A stretch of DNA of 64,000 nt, taken from positions 124,001 through 188,000 of the forward strand of contig JAAESM010000004.1 of NCBI GenBank assembly GCA_024229395.1. Direction: 5' to 3'. The position numbers and the translations under genes are program-made. Positions 8,507 through 18,522 of the stretch are shown here, one piece after another (within the stretch, counting starts at the first letter, position 1; each line of letters begins with the position of its first letter). The DNA is from Planctomycetota bacterium (GTDB taxonomy: Bacteria; Planctomycetota; UBA1135). The notes under the pieces were generated by a model. The model ran no database searches. It was not told the origin of the DNA and saw only the letters and a program-made list of their open reading frames with translations.

Positions 8507-8519
8507 GTGTCAAAGTCTA
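8491..8519. promoter_or_regulatory. Divergent -10 boxes for rpoN and the ureohydrolase gene
   Basis: On the minus strand TAGACT (8514-8519) precedes the rpoN ATG by seven bases. On the plus strand TATATT (8491-8496) precedes the GTG at 8507 by ten bases and lies inside the first codons of rpoN. If both are used, each promoter sits within the other gene's 5' end. Confidence 0.4.
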
Positions 8520-9445
8520 CCTCACTCCGCGCCGCGGTTACGCAACTCATGAGCGCTGTCGATCCTGGCGCCTTCCTTGGACTGGAAGGAGATTCCTGTG
8601 GCCCGAGCTCCCTCGGAGTGGTCATTCCGGTTCCCTATGAGGCCACCACCACCTACAAGACTGGCACCTTGAAGGGGCCGAGCGCGATCCTGGAAGCGAG
8701 TCAGCAAGTCGAGTTCTACGATGAGTGGTTGGAGGATGAGGCGCAGCGCTTCGGTATCCGCACCTTGGCCGCGGTGGAGGAGAAAGGTTCGCCCGAACAA
8801 TTAGCGGATCATTTGGAGGCCGTCGTAAGCGAACAGTTGCAGGCCGGTCGCTTCCCCTTGATCCTCGGTGGTGAGCATTCGATCAGCCTTGGACCAATCC
8901 GCGCCGCAGCCCAAATCCACCCCGACCTGGTGGTCTTGCATCTAGATGCCCACCCGGATTTGCGCAATGAATACGAAGGCACGCGTTATGGCCACGGCTG
9001 CGTGATGCGCCGTGTTTTGGAAGCAGGAGTGCGTATTCATGCCTTTGGCTTGCGCGCCATCTCACCCGAGGAGCGCGATTTCTATCCAACGCAACAACAA
9101 GCCACTTATGTTGGGGCCCGCGAACTGCTGCCGCTGAGCGGCCCAGATCGGGTGGCTCGCATCCTTCAGGATTTGCCAGATGGCCCTTTGTGGTTGTCCT
9201 GGGATATCGATGGTCTCGATCCATCTATCGTTCCCAACACCGGCACCCCAGAACCTGGCGGCCTGGATTGGTACACCGTAAGTGAGTTACTCCGTAAACT
9301 AGACCTCTTCGAAAGGCAGATCGTCGGTGCGGAGCTGGTGGAGTTGATGCCCGTAACCGGCCAACATGCGTCAGATTTCGCCTGCGCACGCCTCGCTCAC
9401 CGAATGATTCTCGCTGGCCTGCGCTCCAAGCACCGAAACCCGTAG
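8507..9445 (+). CDS. Agmatinase-like ureohydrolase (arginase/agmatinase family)
   Basis: A binuclear Mn enzyme of the family that splits urea from agmatine, arginine or related guanidino compounds. The metal-binding motifs are clear: GGEHS, LDAHPDLR, and SWDIDGLDPSIVPNTGTPEP. The GTPEPGG form is typical of agmatinases rather than arginases, and the product would be putrescine, but the substrate is not proven. The longest frame starts with GTG at 8507, next to the rpoN ATG; an ATG at 8549 (MSAVDPG) is the alternative and would give 298 residues. It ends with TAG, whose bases begin the TAGAAT box of the next gene. Confidence 0.88.
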   Translation: MSKSTSLRAAVTQLMSAVDPGAFLGLEGDSCGPSSLGVVIPVPYEATTTYKTGTLKGPSAILEASQQVEFYDEWLEDEAQRFGIRTLAAVEEKGSPEQLADHLEAVVSEQLQAGRFPLILGGEHSISLGPIRAAAQIHPDLVVLHLDAHPDLRNEYEGTRYGHGCVMRRVLEAGVRIHAFGLRAISPEERDFYPTQQQATYVGARELLPLSGPDRVARILQDLPDGPLWLSWDIDGLDPSIVPNTGTPEPGGLDWYTVSELLRKLDLFERQIVGAELVELMPVTGQHASDFACARLAHRMILAGLRSKHRNP

Positions 9446-9448
9446 AAT
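9443..9448 (+). promoter_or_regulatory. TAGAAT -10 box, overlapping the preceding stop codon
   Basis: TAGAAT begins with the TAG stop of the ureohydrolase gene and ends seven bases before the ATG of the sigma-54 activator gene, which would make that mRNA leaderless. No clear -35 box is visible. Confidence 0.45.
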
Positions 9449-9455
9449 TAGCCCC

Positions 9456-10811
9456 ATGGATATCCTCCTGGTCGAGGACGAGCGCACTCTGGCGATCCCG
9501 CTGGCCGATGCACTCACCAATAATGGTCACACCGTGAAGATTCTTCACGATGGAGCAGCGGCCTTGGCATGGCTCAACGATCATCAATATGAACTAGTCG
9601 TGACCGATGTACGTCTGCCCGGCGCCGACGGCATCAGCATCTTGCAGCGTGCGCGTGCGCAGGATCCTCCCTGCGAGGTCCTGGTTATGACTGGTTATGC
9701 CAGTGTTGATCAGGCGGTAGAGGCCATGCGCGGTGGAGCGGTCAGTTATCTGCAGAAGCCATTCCCGATCGAAGCACTGCTCACCAAAGTGGAACGCGTT
9801 GCCGAGACTCGCAAGATGCAGGATGAGTTGCGTCGTTTGCGTGAACAAGCTGGCGAGGAATCAACGCGTTTGACCGGAACTTCTACTGCCGTCAGCGAAA
9901 TCAATAAACGCATCCACAAGGTGGCTGGTGAAGAAGTCACGGTGTTAATCACTGGCGAGAGTGGCACCGGCAAGGAACGTGTTGCGCGCGCCTTGCATCA
10001 ACTCAGTAAGGGCGCTGACAAACCTTTCGTGCCAGTTGCATGCTCGGCAATTCCAGCAGGCTTGTTGGAAGGTGAACTGTTCGGTTTCCGCAAGGGCGCT
10101 TTTACCGGCGCAGAGGAAGATCGCAGCGGTCTGCTCGAAGAAGCAGGTGATGGAACGTTGTTCCTTGATGACATTGATGACGTACCTTTAGAAGCGCAAG
10201 CCAAGTTGTTGCGCGTACTTCAAGAGCGTGAGTACATGCGTTTGGGTGGTCATAAGATGCGTCCATTCAAGGCGCGCGTTCTGGCTGCGACTAAGGTCGA
10301 TTTGAAAGAGGCCGTTGCTGCCGGAACTTTTCGCGAGGACCTCTATTTCCGCATTAACGTCGTGCCACTGCGCCTGGTGCCAATCCGCGAACGCACCGAA
10401 GACTTGTCACATTTACTTGGCGCCTTGCTGAAACGCTGGGACCCAGAAGGGCGTCATCGTGTCGCCCCAGAAGCCTTGCGCAAACTGGCCCTGCACCCAT
10501 GGCCAGGCAATGTCCGTGAACTAGAGAACTCTCTGCGACGTGCTTTGGCCTTGGCAGGGCGTGCACGCATTTTGCGCTTGGAGCATCTCTTGCCCGGTGG
10601 CATTTGTTCGCATTCCGTGCACGGCAATCAAGAAGTGGTGCCATTACGAGAGGCCGCCGCAAGAGCGGAGTCCGATTCCATTCGCGCCGCCTTGGCTGCA
10701 ACTGGTGGGCGTAAACAGAAGGCTGCCGAACTGCTTGGCGTATCCCGCAAAGTGCTGTGGCAGAAGATGAAGGAACTCGGCCTGGAAGAGCAGAAGGATA
10801 ACTCCGCATGA
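9456..10811 (+). CDS. Sigma-54-dependent response regulator, NtrC family
   Basis: A 451-residue transcription activator with three domains. The receiver (1-120) has acidic residues near the N-terminus, phosphoacceptor D51 (VVTDVRLPG) and K101. The AAA+ domain has Walker A GESGTGKE (168-175), the sigma-54 contact loop GAFTGA (214-219) and a Walker B-like LFLDDIDD. A Fis-type helix-turn-helix ends the protein (QKAAELLGVSRKVLWQKMK). No sensor kinase gene adjoins it, so its partner is elsewhere. It is close to rpoN, which it needs, and overlaps lpxH by the usual ATGA, so the two are co-translated. Confidence 0.93.
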   Translation: MDILLVEDERTLAIPLADALTNNGHTVKILHDGAAALAWLNDHQYELVVTDVRLPGADGISILQRARAQDPPCEVLVMTGYASVDQAVEAMRGGAVSYLQKPFPIEALLTKVERVAETRKMQDELRRLREQAGEESTRLTGTSTAVSEINKRIHKVAGEEVTVLITGESGTGKERVARALHQLSKGADKPFVPVACSAIPAGLLEGELFGFRKGAFTGAEEDRSGLLEEAGDGTLFLDDIDDVPLEAQAKLLRVLQEREYMRLGGHKMRPFKARVLAATKVDLKEAVAAGTFREDLYFRINVVPLRLVPIRERTEDLSHLLGALLKRWDPEGRHRVAPEALRKLALHPWPGNVRELENSLRRALALAGRARILRLEHLLPGGICSHSVHGNQEVVPLREAAARAESDSIRAALAATGGRKQKAAELLGVSRKVLWQKMKELGLEEQKDNSA

Positions 10812-11569
10812 GCGCGAACTTGGCACCCTACCTGGCGGGGGAGAAAGCCTTGGTGGTGAAGGCGCAAAACGCGGCCATCTTCACCGATCTGCATCTGCAC
10901 CTGGATGCTCCCCATGAGATCATTGCCTTCGTGCAGAGCCTTGGCCATCTGTCCGGCAAAGCAGATGCGCTGATCATCCTTGGCGATTTCTTCGACGTAT
11001 ACATCGGACGCGAAGTCTTCGTCCACCCATACTTCGAACCCTTCGTGCGCGCCGTTGAGTACCTGGCCGCGAATAACTGTCCAACCTACATCCTGCGCGG
11101 CAATCGCGATGTGATGATGAACAAGCGCGATGGCAAGCTGATGGGCTTCGCCGTCGCTGACTCCATCCTGCTCGAGACCGGCGCGCAAAAACGAGTGCTA
11201 TTGACTCACGGTGACGCCTTCTGCTTGGCCGATTTACCGTACCAGAAATTGCGTCGCACCCTGCGCTTTCCAGGCTTGCGGAGAGTCCTGCGCACCTTGC
11301 CATTTTGGGCGCGCAAACGCATCGCCCAGCACATGCGCGGATATTCCAAGCAAGAAGTGGCGCGTAAGCCACTCGACAGCATGGCGCTGACTCTGGAGCA
11401 GGTGCAGAAGACTATGTCGGAATCCAGGGCTGAGCTGGCGGTAATCGGCCATTTGCACGCCGAAGCACGCCATCAACTCGGCCCCAATCAGCAGTTATGG
11501 GTGCTGCCGGCATGGGAGCCAGGCACGCCGCCGCGGATGGTCGCGGAAATGCTTGACGAAACGGTTTAA
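10808..11569 (+). CDS. lpxH: UDP-2,3-diacylglucosamine diphosphatase-like metallophosphoesterase
   Basis: A calcineurin-like phosphoesterase of 253 residues, probably the lipid A enzyme that yields lipid X from UDP-2,3-diacylglucosamine at the inner membrane. The metal motifs are TDLHLHL, LGDFFDVYIG, RGNRD, LTHGDAFC and GHLHAEAR. The segment after HGD (ADLPYQKLRRTLRF) matches the LpxH pattern of D-x-x-YQ-x-x-R. The spelling FFDVYIG rather than LFEVWIG is a modest deviation, so an LpxH-like paralogue is possible. It starts inside the activator gene's stop (ATGA). The cmk promoter lies across its stop codon. Confidence 0.8.
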   Translation: MSANLAPYLAGEKALVVKAQNAAIFTDLHLHLDAPHEIIAFVQSLGHLSGKADALIILGDFFDVYIGREVFVHPYFEPFVRAVEYLAANNCPTYILRGNRDVMMNKRDGKLMGFAVADSILLETGAQKRVLLTHGDAFCLADLPYQKLRRTLRFPGLRRVLRTLPFWARKRIAQHMRGYSKQEVARKPLDSMALTLEQVQKTMSESRAELAVIGHLHAEARHQLGPNQQLWVLPAWEPGTPPRMVAEMLDETV

Positions 11570-11580
11570 AACACTAGAAT
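11553..11580 (+). promoter_or_regulatory. Sigma-70-type promoter of cmk
   Basis: TTGACG (11553-11558), a 16-base spacer and TAGAAT (11575-11580) form the best complete promoter in the window. The -10 box ends 11 bases before the ATG at 11592, leaving a leader of only a few bases. The -35 box is inside the last codons of lpxH. Confidence 0.65.
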
Positions 11581-11591
11581 TTCTCGGCTTC

Positions 11592-12290
11592 ATGGGCACG
11601 GAACCGCAATTCCAGAGTCTGCCGGTGGTGACCCTAGATGGGCATTCCGGATCAGGCAAAAGTACCTTGGCGCAACGCTTGGCTGAAAGGCTGGGTTGGT
11701 CCTATCTGGACTCTGGTGCCTGGTACCGCGCGCTCACTTGGGCGGTGCTCGAAGTCAAAGGGGATACCCGCGATTCGCAGGTGGTCCTCAACACGCTCTC
11801 TTCCATTCGAATCGAATCAAACCCTAAGGGCCAAGTGCTCGTCAATGGCCAGCTGCTCGGCAACGAACTGCGCACCGCCATCATCGATCACCATGTCTCC
11901 AATGTGGCAGACCATGTCATCGTCCGCGAAGCGCTCAACCAGCGCATGCGCCAGATGTTGGAGGAGCCCGGAGTGCAAGGCCTAGTCGCCGATGGCCGCG
12001 ATGCCGGTACCGTCATCTTTCCCGATGCCGGCCTGATGGTGTTCGTCGAAGTGCCTTTAGAGGTGCGCGCGCAACGCCGTTTTGAGCAGAACCAGCGCAA
12101 AGGAATCGATTCGAATCTCTCCGACGTCACAGCAGCACTCGCCAATCGCGATGCACGTGATGCAGCACGCGGAGACGCGGCCCCGCAGATCACCAAGCGG
12201 AGTCGTTTACTCGACAACTCAAACCAAACGGTCGAGGAGGCAATCGGTTGCCTTCTTGAATGGACTGCCAAGAATCGTCTTGTGCGATAG
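11592..12290 (+). CDS. cmk: Cytidylate kinase
   Basis: This P-loop kinase phosphorylates CMP and dCMP. The 232-residue protein has Walker A DGHSGSGKSTLA, the CMP-site motif LDSGAWYRALTW (normally DTGAMYRA), DGRDAGTVIFPDA and RDARDAARGDAA in the lid. An in-frame ATG at 11553 exists upstream, but it overlaps the -35 box and adds residues not seen in the family, so 11592 is chosen. The cmk-rpsA order is common in bacteria. Confidence 0.95.
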   Translation: MGTEPQFQSLPVVTLDGHSGSGKSTLAQRLAERLGWSYLDSGAWYRALTWAVLEVKGDTRDSQVVLNTLSSIRIESNPKGQVLVNGQLLGNELRTAIIDHHVSNVADHVIVREALNQRMRQMLEEPGVQGLVADGRDAGTVIFPDAGLMVFVEVPLEVRAQRRFEQNQRKGIDSNLSDVTAALANRDARDAARGDAAPQITKRSRLLDNSNQTVEEAIGCLLEWTAKNRLVR

Positions 12291-12346
12291 TCCATTCGGC
12301 TCACGCTGACTTTACCCACCGATACACCTCAAGAAGTAACCAACCT

Positions 12347-14293
<1,947 letters not shown>

Positions 14294-14325
14294 CCTACTA
14301 AGGGCCCTATGCGCCTAATCTCATC

Positions 14326-14357
14326 AACCGCTCCCGACATCTTTGTCGGGAGCGGTT
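14326..14357 (+). terminator. Rho-independent terminator after rpsA
   Basis: A perfect 14-base stem (AACCGCTCCCGACA and its complement) with a TCTT loop, followed by TGTTTAT. It is the best terminator in the window. It lies between rpsA and the lipoprotein start at 14363, and it rules out the longer in-frame start at 14309 for that lipoprotein. Confidence 0.85.
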
Positions 14358-14362
14358 TGTTT

Positions 14363-15583
14363 ATGAACAGCCTGAGGGCTGTCTTCTGCATCCTGATATT
14401 GGGTGCATGTTCCTCCGACCCAGAGTTGGAGTACACCGCGGATGGACCGATCATTTTTGATGAGGATCCCTTTGCGGAGCAGCCATCCGACGAAACTGAG
14501 TTGGCTGAGACATCTTTGGATCAAGAGCCCGATCAACCGGTCGTGGCAGAAGAAGTACAGGAGCCGGAATCACCTGAGCAGCCAATCGAACCAGAGGAGC
14601 AAGAACCTGAAGAGTTCATCTTCGACGAGGACCCGCTCAGTGCTTCAGATACGGAAATCGTCGGCAGCAAATCCGATGAGCTCAGCAAAATGGATCACTT
14701 ATGGTCTGGCGACCGGCCTGAGAGTCAGCTATTGGAGTTGGAAGAGGCTCCTGAACCGAATTACGATGAAGACTTGATTCAGCAATCGGCCGAATTAGCG
14801 TTGGCCAAGCTACGGGCGCGTTTGGTCGCCGATGAACTGTCACGCGAAGCCAAGGTCTTAGTGCCTCCCGGCGTACGCACCTTCGGAGAACTGTTGCCAG
14901 TGGTCTTTCAGACTCGCAACCCATTCGGCGATACCGTTGAACTGATCCCACCGATGACCGGCTTGTTGCTGGAGCTGGATTGGACCGTGCAACGGTGGTT
15001 GCCGATTGGCAGTAGTGACAAGGTCAAGCGCCATCGCTATTTCCGCCTCAATCAGTGGTTCCTGTTAGAAGCCGATCAGGCCTTCCAGGAATATACCGAT
15101 TTGCCACTGGAACTGAACGGGGATGCTGGTTCCGTATGGGTGGTCGAAGTCGATGCACGGATTCGCTGTGCAGGTGCGGTTTTTGGCGAAAAGCAGTTGC
15201 CGGTGCACGAGATCGAATTCGCAGCCGCGCGCTTCCTGGTCCTGCCTCCAGGGTGGGAGAAGTATGAAGAGGATCCTCTAGGTTCCTTGGAGCGCGTTTT
15301 GGCCATGCCTAGCGGAGAGGTCGACCGTCATGTCCTGGTGTGCGTGGCCTTGTTGCGCGGCGAAGACCGTTTCCTTGGCGTCGATGCCCTGATTCGTGGC
15401 TTGGAGAACGCACCCAACGACCGTCGCAAGCTCACAATTACGCAAGCTTTGCAGTGGTTGACTGGGGTTCAGCTCGGGAGTTTGCCAGAGGACTGGTTAA
15501 AGTGGGCAGAACTTCGCAGAATATCGGCTGCTCCAACGAGCACCGACCATGAATCTACTCCAGGAAATTCAACGTCTCAGTAG
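14363..15583 (+). CDS. Lipoprotein of unknown function
   Basis: A 406-residue predicted lipoprotein: the signal peptide ends in a canonical lipobox LGAC with C16. Residues ~20-135 are highly acidic and Pro-rich (many E/D, e.g. EPIEPEEQEPEE-like segments) and probably disordered. The remaining ~270 residues are a folded region with motifs such as VPPGVRTFGELLPVVFQTRN and MTGLLLELDWTVQRWLPIGS that I do not recognise. Start codons before 14363 would read through the terminator hairpin and spoil the signal peptide. The 3' end overlaps tyrS by 35 bases. Confidence 0.75.
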   Translation: MNSLRAVFCILILGACSSDPELEYTADGPIIFDEDPFAEQPSDETELAETSLDQEPDQPVVAEEVQEPESPEQPIEPEEQEPEEFIFDEDPLSASDTEIVGSKSDELSKMDHLWSGDRPESQLLELEEAPEPNYDEDLIQQSAELALAKLRARLVADELSREAKVLVPPGVRTFGELLPVVFQTRNPFGDTVELIPPMTGLLLELDWTVQRWLPIGSSDKVKRHRYFRLNQWFLLEADQAFQEYTDLPLELNGDAGSVWVVEVDARIRCAGAVFGEKQLPVHEIEFAAARFLVLPPGWEKYEEDPLGSLERVLAMPSGEVDRHVLVCVALLRGEDRFLGVDALIRGLENAPNDRRKLTITQALQWLTGVQLGSLPEDWLKWAELRRISAAPTSTDHESTPGNSTSQ

Positions 15584-16739
15584 CGAAATCATCTCGGCTG
15601 ACCAGCTCGAGAAGATGCTCGCGAAATCGGCAGCCAGCGGCGAAGCGCTGCGCGTGAAGTTTGGCATCGACCCAACCTTCACCGATGTTCACCTCGGCCA
15701 TGCCGTACCGATTCGCCTTCTGCGCCTGTTCCAGAAGCATGGCCACCTGCCCGTTCTGATCATTGGCGATGGCACAGCGCGCTTGGGCGACCCGACTGGC
15801 CGCAATGACCAACGCCCGCCACTTACAGTAGAAGATGTCGAGCGCAATGCTGCCACTTACCTAGAGCAGATTGGCACCATCGTTGATCTCAGTGAAGGTA
15901 AATGTGAGGTGCGTCGGAATAGCGAGTGGTTCGGCGCGATGGACTTCTTTGATTGCCTGAAGTTAGCATCTTCCTCTACGGCGGCACGTCTTCTCGAGCG
16001 CGACGACTTCAAGAAGCGTATGAAGGAGAACCTGCCGGTACATCTACACGAGATGATGTACCCCTTGATGCAAGGTTTGGATTCGGTGCAAGTGCGTGCT
16101 GATGTCGAGCTCGGTGGCAACGATCAGTTATTCAATCTCCATATGGGCCGCCAAATGCAGGAGCGCGCCGATCAACGCCCGCAGGTGTGCATTACCACGC
16201 CGTTGTTGCTTGGCACCGATGGTCGCAAGATGTCGAAGAGTTACGGCAACCACGTTGGCTTGAACGCCGATGCCGCCGACATGTACGGCAAGGTCATGAG
16301 CCTGTCGGATGACGGCATGGAAGATTGGTTCCGCTTGGCTACCGATTTCAACGATGAAGAGATCGCTACTTTGTTGGCTGGCCATCCACGCGAGGCAAAA
16401 GACAAGTTGGCGCAAACCATCGTTAGCGGCATCCATTCCGAAGAAGCTGCCAAGGCTGCAGCTGTGGCTTTCGTGGCGCAGTTTCGCAAGAAGGAAGTGC
16501 CAGATGACATTCCACTGAAGACCGTGGATGCCAGCAGCTACAGCTTGCCGGTGTTGATGAAGAATGTCGGCCTAGGCCAATCCACATCCGAAGCGCGCCG
16601 CCTGATCCAAGGTGGTGGAGTGCGCATCAACGGCGATGTGGTCAACGATGTCAAGCACAAGGTCGAAGTGATCGCTGGTGAGGAACCGTTCTTGATTCAA
16701 GCCGGTAAGCGTAGATTCGTCAACGTGCAGGCCAACTGA
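15549..16739 (+). CDS. tyrS: Tyrosine--tRNA ligase
   Basis: A class I aminoacyl-tRNA synthetase of 396 residues. The HIGH motif is HLGH (48-51), the KMSKS motif is intact at 227-231, and an S4 RNA-binding domain ends the protein (SEARRLIQGGGVRINGDVV). The arrangement GIDPTFTDVHLGHAVPIRLL is the TyrZ-like bacterial form. It starts inside the preceding lipoprotein gene. Confidence 0.96.
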   Translation: MNLLQEIQRLSSEIISADQLEKMLAKSAASGEALRVKFGIDPTFTDVHLGHAVPIRLLRLFQKHGHLPVLIIGDGTARLGDPTGRNDQRPPLTVEDVERNAATYLEQIGTIVDLSEGKCEVRRNSEWFGAMDFFDCLKLASSSTAARLLERDDFKKRMKENLPVHLHEMMYPLMQGLDSVQVRADVELGGNDQLFNLHMGRQMQERADQRPQVCITTPLLLGTDGRKMSKSYGNHVGLNADAADMYGKVMSLSDDGMEDWFRLATDFNDEEIATLLAGHPREAKDKLAQTIVSGIHSEEAAKAAAVAFVAQFRKKEVPDDIPLKTVDASSYSLPVLMKNVGLGQSTSEARRLIQGGGVRINGDVVNDVKHKVEVIAGEEPFLIQAGKRRFVNVQAN

Positions 16740-16769
16740 GCCAGCACGTTTTTGAAAATCGCGGCTCAG
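16736..16769. terminator. Hairpin between convergent tyrS and sulfatase-fold gene
   Basis: CTGAGCC pairs with GGCTCAG around an inner TTTTTGAAAA segment. It covers the gap between two converging genes, but there is no T-run after it. Confidence 0.4.
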
Positions 16770-16770
16770 C

Positions 16771-18516
16771 TTAATCGCAAGGTTCGGTCAACGGGGCCAA
16801 AGTCTTGGCCATGAGGTCAACCTTGCCGCTTCCGTCGGTGTCGCCGTCATCAGCGTAGCCAAGTTCGGCCAAGGCCGCCTGTTCTTCAGCAGAGAGCTTC
16901 ATGCCAGTAAGCACCGAGTGATCTGATCGCGGCAGTTGTGCGCTGGCCTTTTCGGCTGCACGGAAGTCTAAGCAGAAGGCATCAATGGCTTGTTTGAAGC
17001 GTGGGTCCTTTGGCGACAAGGGGCGCATCTCCTTGGGGTCTTCCTTACGATCGAAAACGTAGAAAGAGCTGCCAAGAGAGCGGATCATCATTGGCGTGGT
17101 GAAGAGTTCCTGGTCTGTCTCGCGATCGAAATCTCCGCGGTGTTGACGCAGTACGGTGAAGCGACTGCTGCGCCATCCATCACGAACATTCAAACCACTG
17201 CCTTTGCGGTGACCACCGCTGAAGATGCGTTGGAATGCGGTGCGTGGGGCCGCCTCACCATCGATCATCTCGCGCACACTGCTTCCTTCGGCTTCGGCCA
17301 ATCCATTGGCACCTGCGAAGTCCAACAAGGTGGGGGCGACGTCGTAAATGCGTGAGATCCCAGGGATGCGCTTACCTTCTGGAGTGACACCTGGCACACT
17401 CAAGACCATTGGGATGCGGCATTGTTCCGCCAGCAAGGTGGAACGATGGCCGATGCTGCCATGATCGAAGAACTCGTCGCCGTGGTCGGAGATGACCATG
17501 ATGATGGTGTTCTCATAGAGGCCCTTCTCCTTCAACTTCGCGACAATCTCGCCGACATGGCGATCGACCCAATGGATTTCGGCATCGTAAAGTGCTTTGA
17601 CATGTTCCAGGTCACGGCCACTGATCAAGCGCCTGTGTGGTGGCTCGTATTCCATGACGCGCTCGTCGAAGTACCAGTTCGTGCCATCGAAAGGACCGCG
17701 GTAACCCGGGTCGAATTTCTTGGCTAGACCTTCTTCGGCTTCATCAGGGATGTGGTCATAGTGCGCGTCGAAGTAATGAAGGAACAGGAAGAACGGCTTG
17801 TCGCCACTGGCTGACTGCTCATCGAGGAAATCATTGCCAAGCTGATTGATGCGCGGCGAAGTGATGTCCCAATGCGACATGCGATCGCGCAGCTTCTGGA
17901 TCAAGCGTTGATCCATCGGCTCCATATTTGCAGCGGCGCGCTTCTTGTTCTCGTTGGCGATTCGTTCCAGGAAGGCCTCCTGCGTCAACATCCCGGAACG
18001 ATAATCATCGAAACCGCGACCGAAGCCATAACGAGGGTCCAAGTAAGGGCCAGAGAAGTAGCCAGCAGTGTTCCAACCCGATTCCTGAAAACGTTGCGCC
18101 AAGGTGGAGCGCAACGGGTCCAGCTGGAACTTATCGGTCTCAACCCCATGCTGGCGATCGGACAAGCCAGTCATCAGCGCCATATGGCTTGGCAAGGTCC
18201 AGGAAGTGGTGGTCCAAGCGTCGTCAAAGACCACGCCCTTGGCGCCGAGTGCATCGAGGTTGGGGCTGACTGGAATGCCAGCGGAGTAGCGCGGCTTATG
18301 ACCATATAGGCCAAGGTGATCCCGTCGTAAGGAATCGATGCTGATCAGCACTACATTGCGTTTCTGGCCATCCCATTCGGCGCTTGGTTCCCCTTGGCTG
18401 GTGGAATCACTGCAACTGAGAAATCCCAGGCTCAAAACAACCATGGTCAACAACAAGCCGACAGCAGGGCCGATGGCTTGGGACCAAGAATTACGGGCAA
18501 TCAAAGGAGAGGTCAT
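16771..18516 (-). CDS. Sulfatase-fold lipoprotein with a non-canonical active-site motif
   Basis: A 581-residue alkaline phosphatase/sulfatase superfamily protein exported by an N-terminal hydrophobic segment with a possible lipobox (FLSC, C35). Metal motifs are present: ISIDSLRRDHLG with D61, and VISDHGDEFFDHG. At the position where sulfatases carry Cys/Ser-x-Pro-x-Arg for formylglycine, it has T107-L-P-S-H111, so it should not be converted to formylglycine. It may be a phosphatase, a phosphotransferase or an atypical sulfatase; the substrate is unknown. It follows the DUF1573-like gene after six bases, so the two are one operon. Confidence 0.75.
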   Translation of the reverse strand: MTSPLIARNSWSQAIGPAVGLLLTMVVLSLGFLSCSDSTSQGEPSAEWDGQKRNVVLISIDSLRRDHLGLYGHKPRYSAGIPVSPNLDALGAKGVVFDDAWTTTSWTLPSHMALMTGLSDRQHGVETDKFQLDPLRSTLAQRFQESGWNTAGYFSGPYLDPRYGFGRGFDDYRSGMLTQEAFLERIANENKKRAAANMEPMDQRLIQKLRDRMSHWDITSPRINQLGNDFLDEQSASGDKPFFLFLHYFDAHYDHIPDEAEEGLAKKFDPGYRGPFDGTNWYFDERVMEYEPPHRRLISGRDLEHVKALYDAEIHWVDRHVGEIVAKLKEKGLYENTIIMVISDHGDEFFDHGSIGHRSTLLAEQCRIPMVLSVPGVTPEGKRIPGISRIYDVAPTLLDFAGANGLAEAEGSSVREMIDGEAAPRTAFQRIFSGGHRKGSGLNVRDGWRSSRFTVLRQHRGDFDRETDQELFTTPMMIRSLGSSFYVFDRKEDPKEMRPLSPKDPRFKQAIDAFCLDFRAAEKASAQLPRSDHSVLTGMKLSAEEQAALAELGYADDGDTDGSGKVDLMAKTLAPLTEPCD

Positions 18517-18522
18517 CTGTAC

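Noticed and set aside
12260..12346. Longer rpsA start
   Set aside because: The extra 29 residues do not resemble S1 and overlap the cmk 3' end; ATG 12347 fits.
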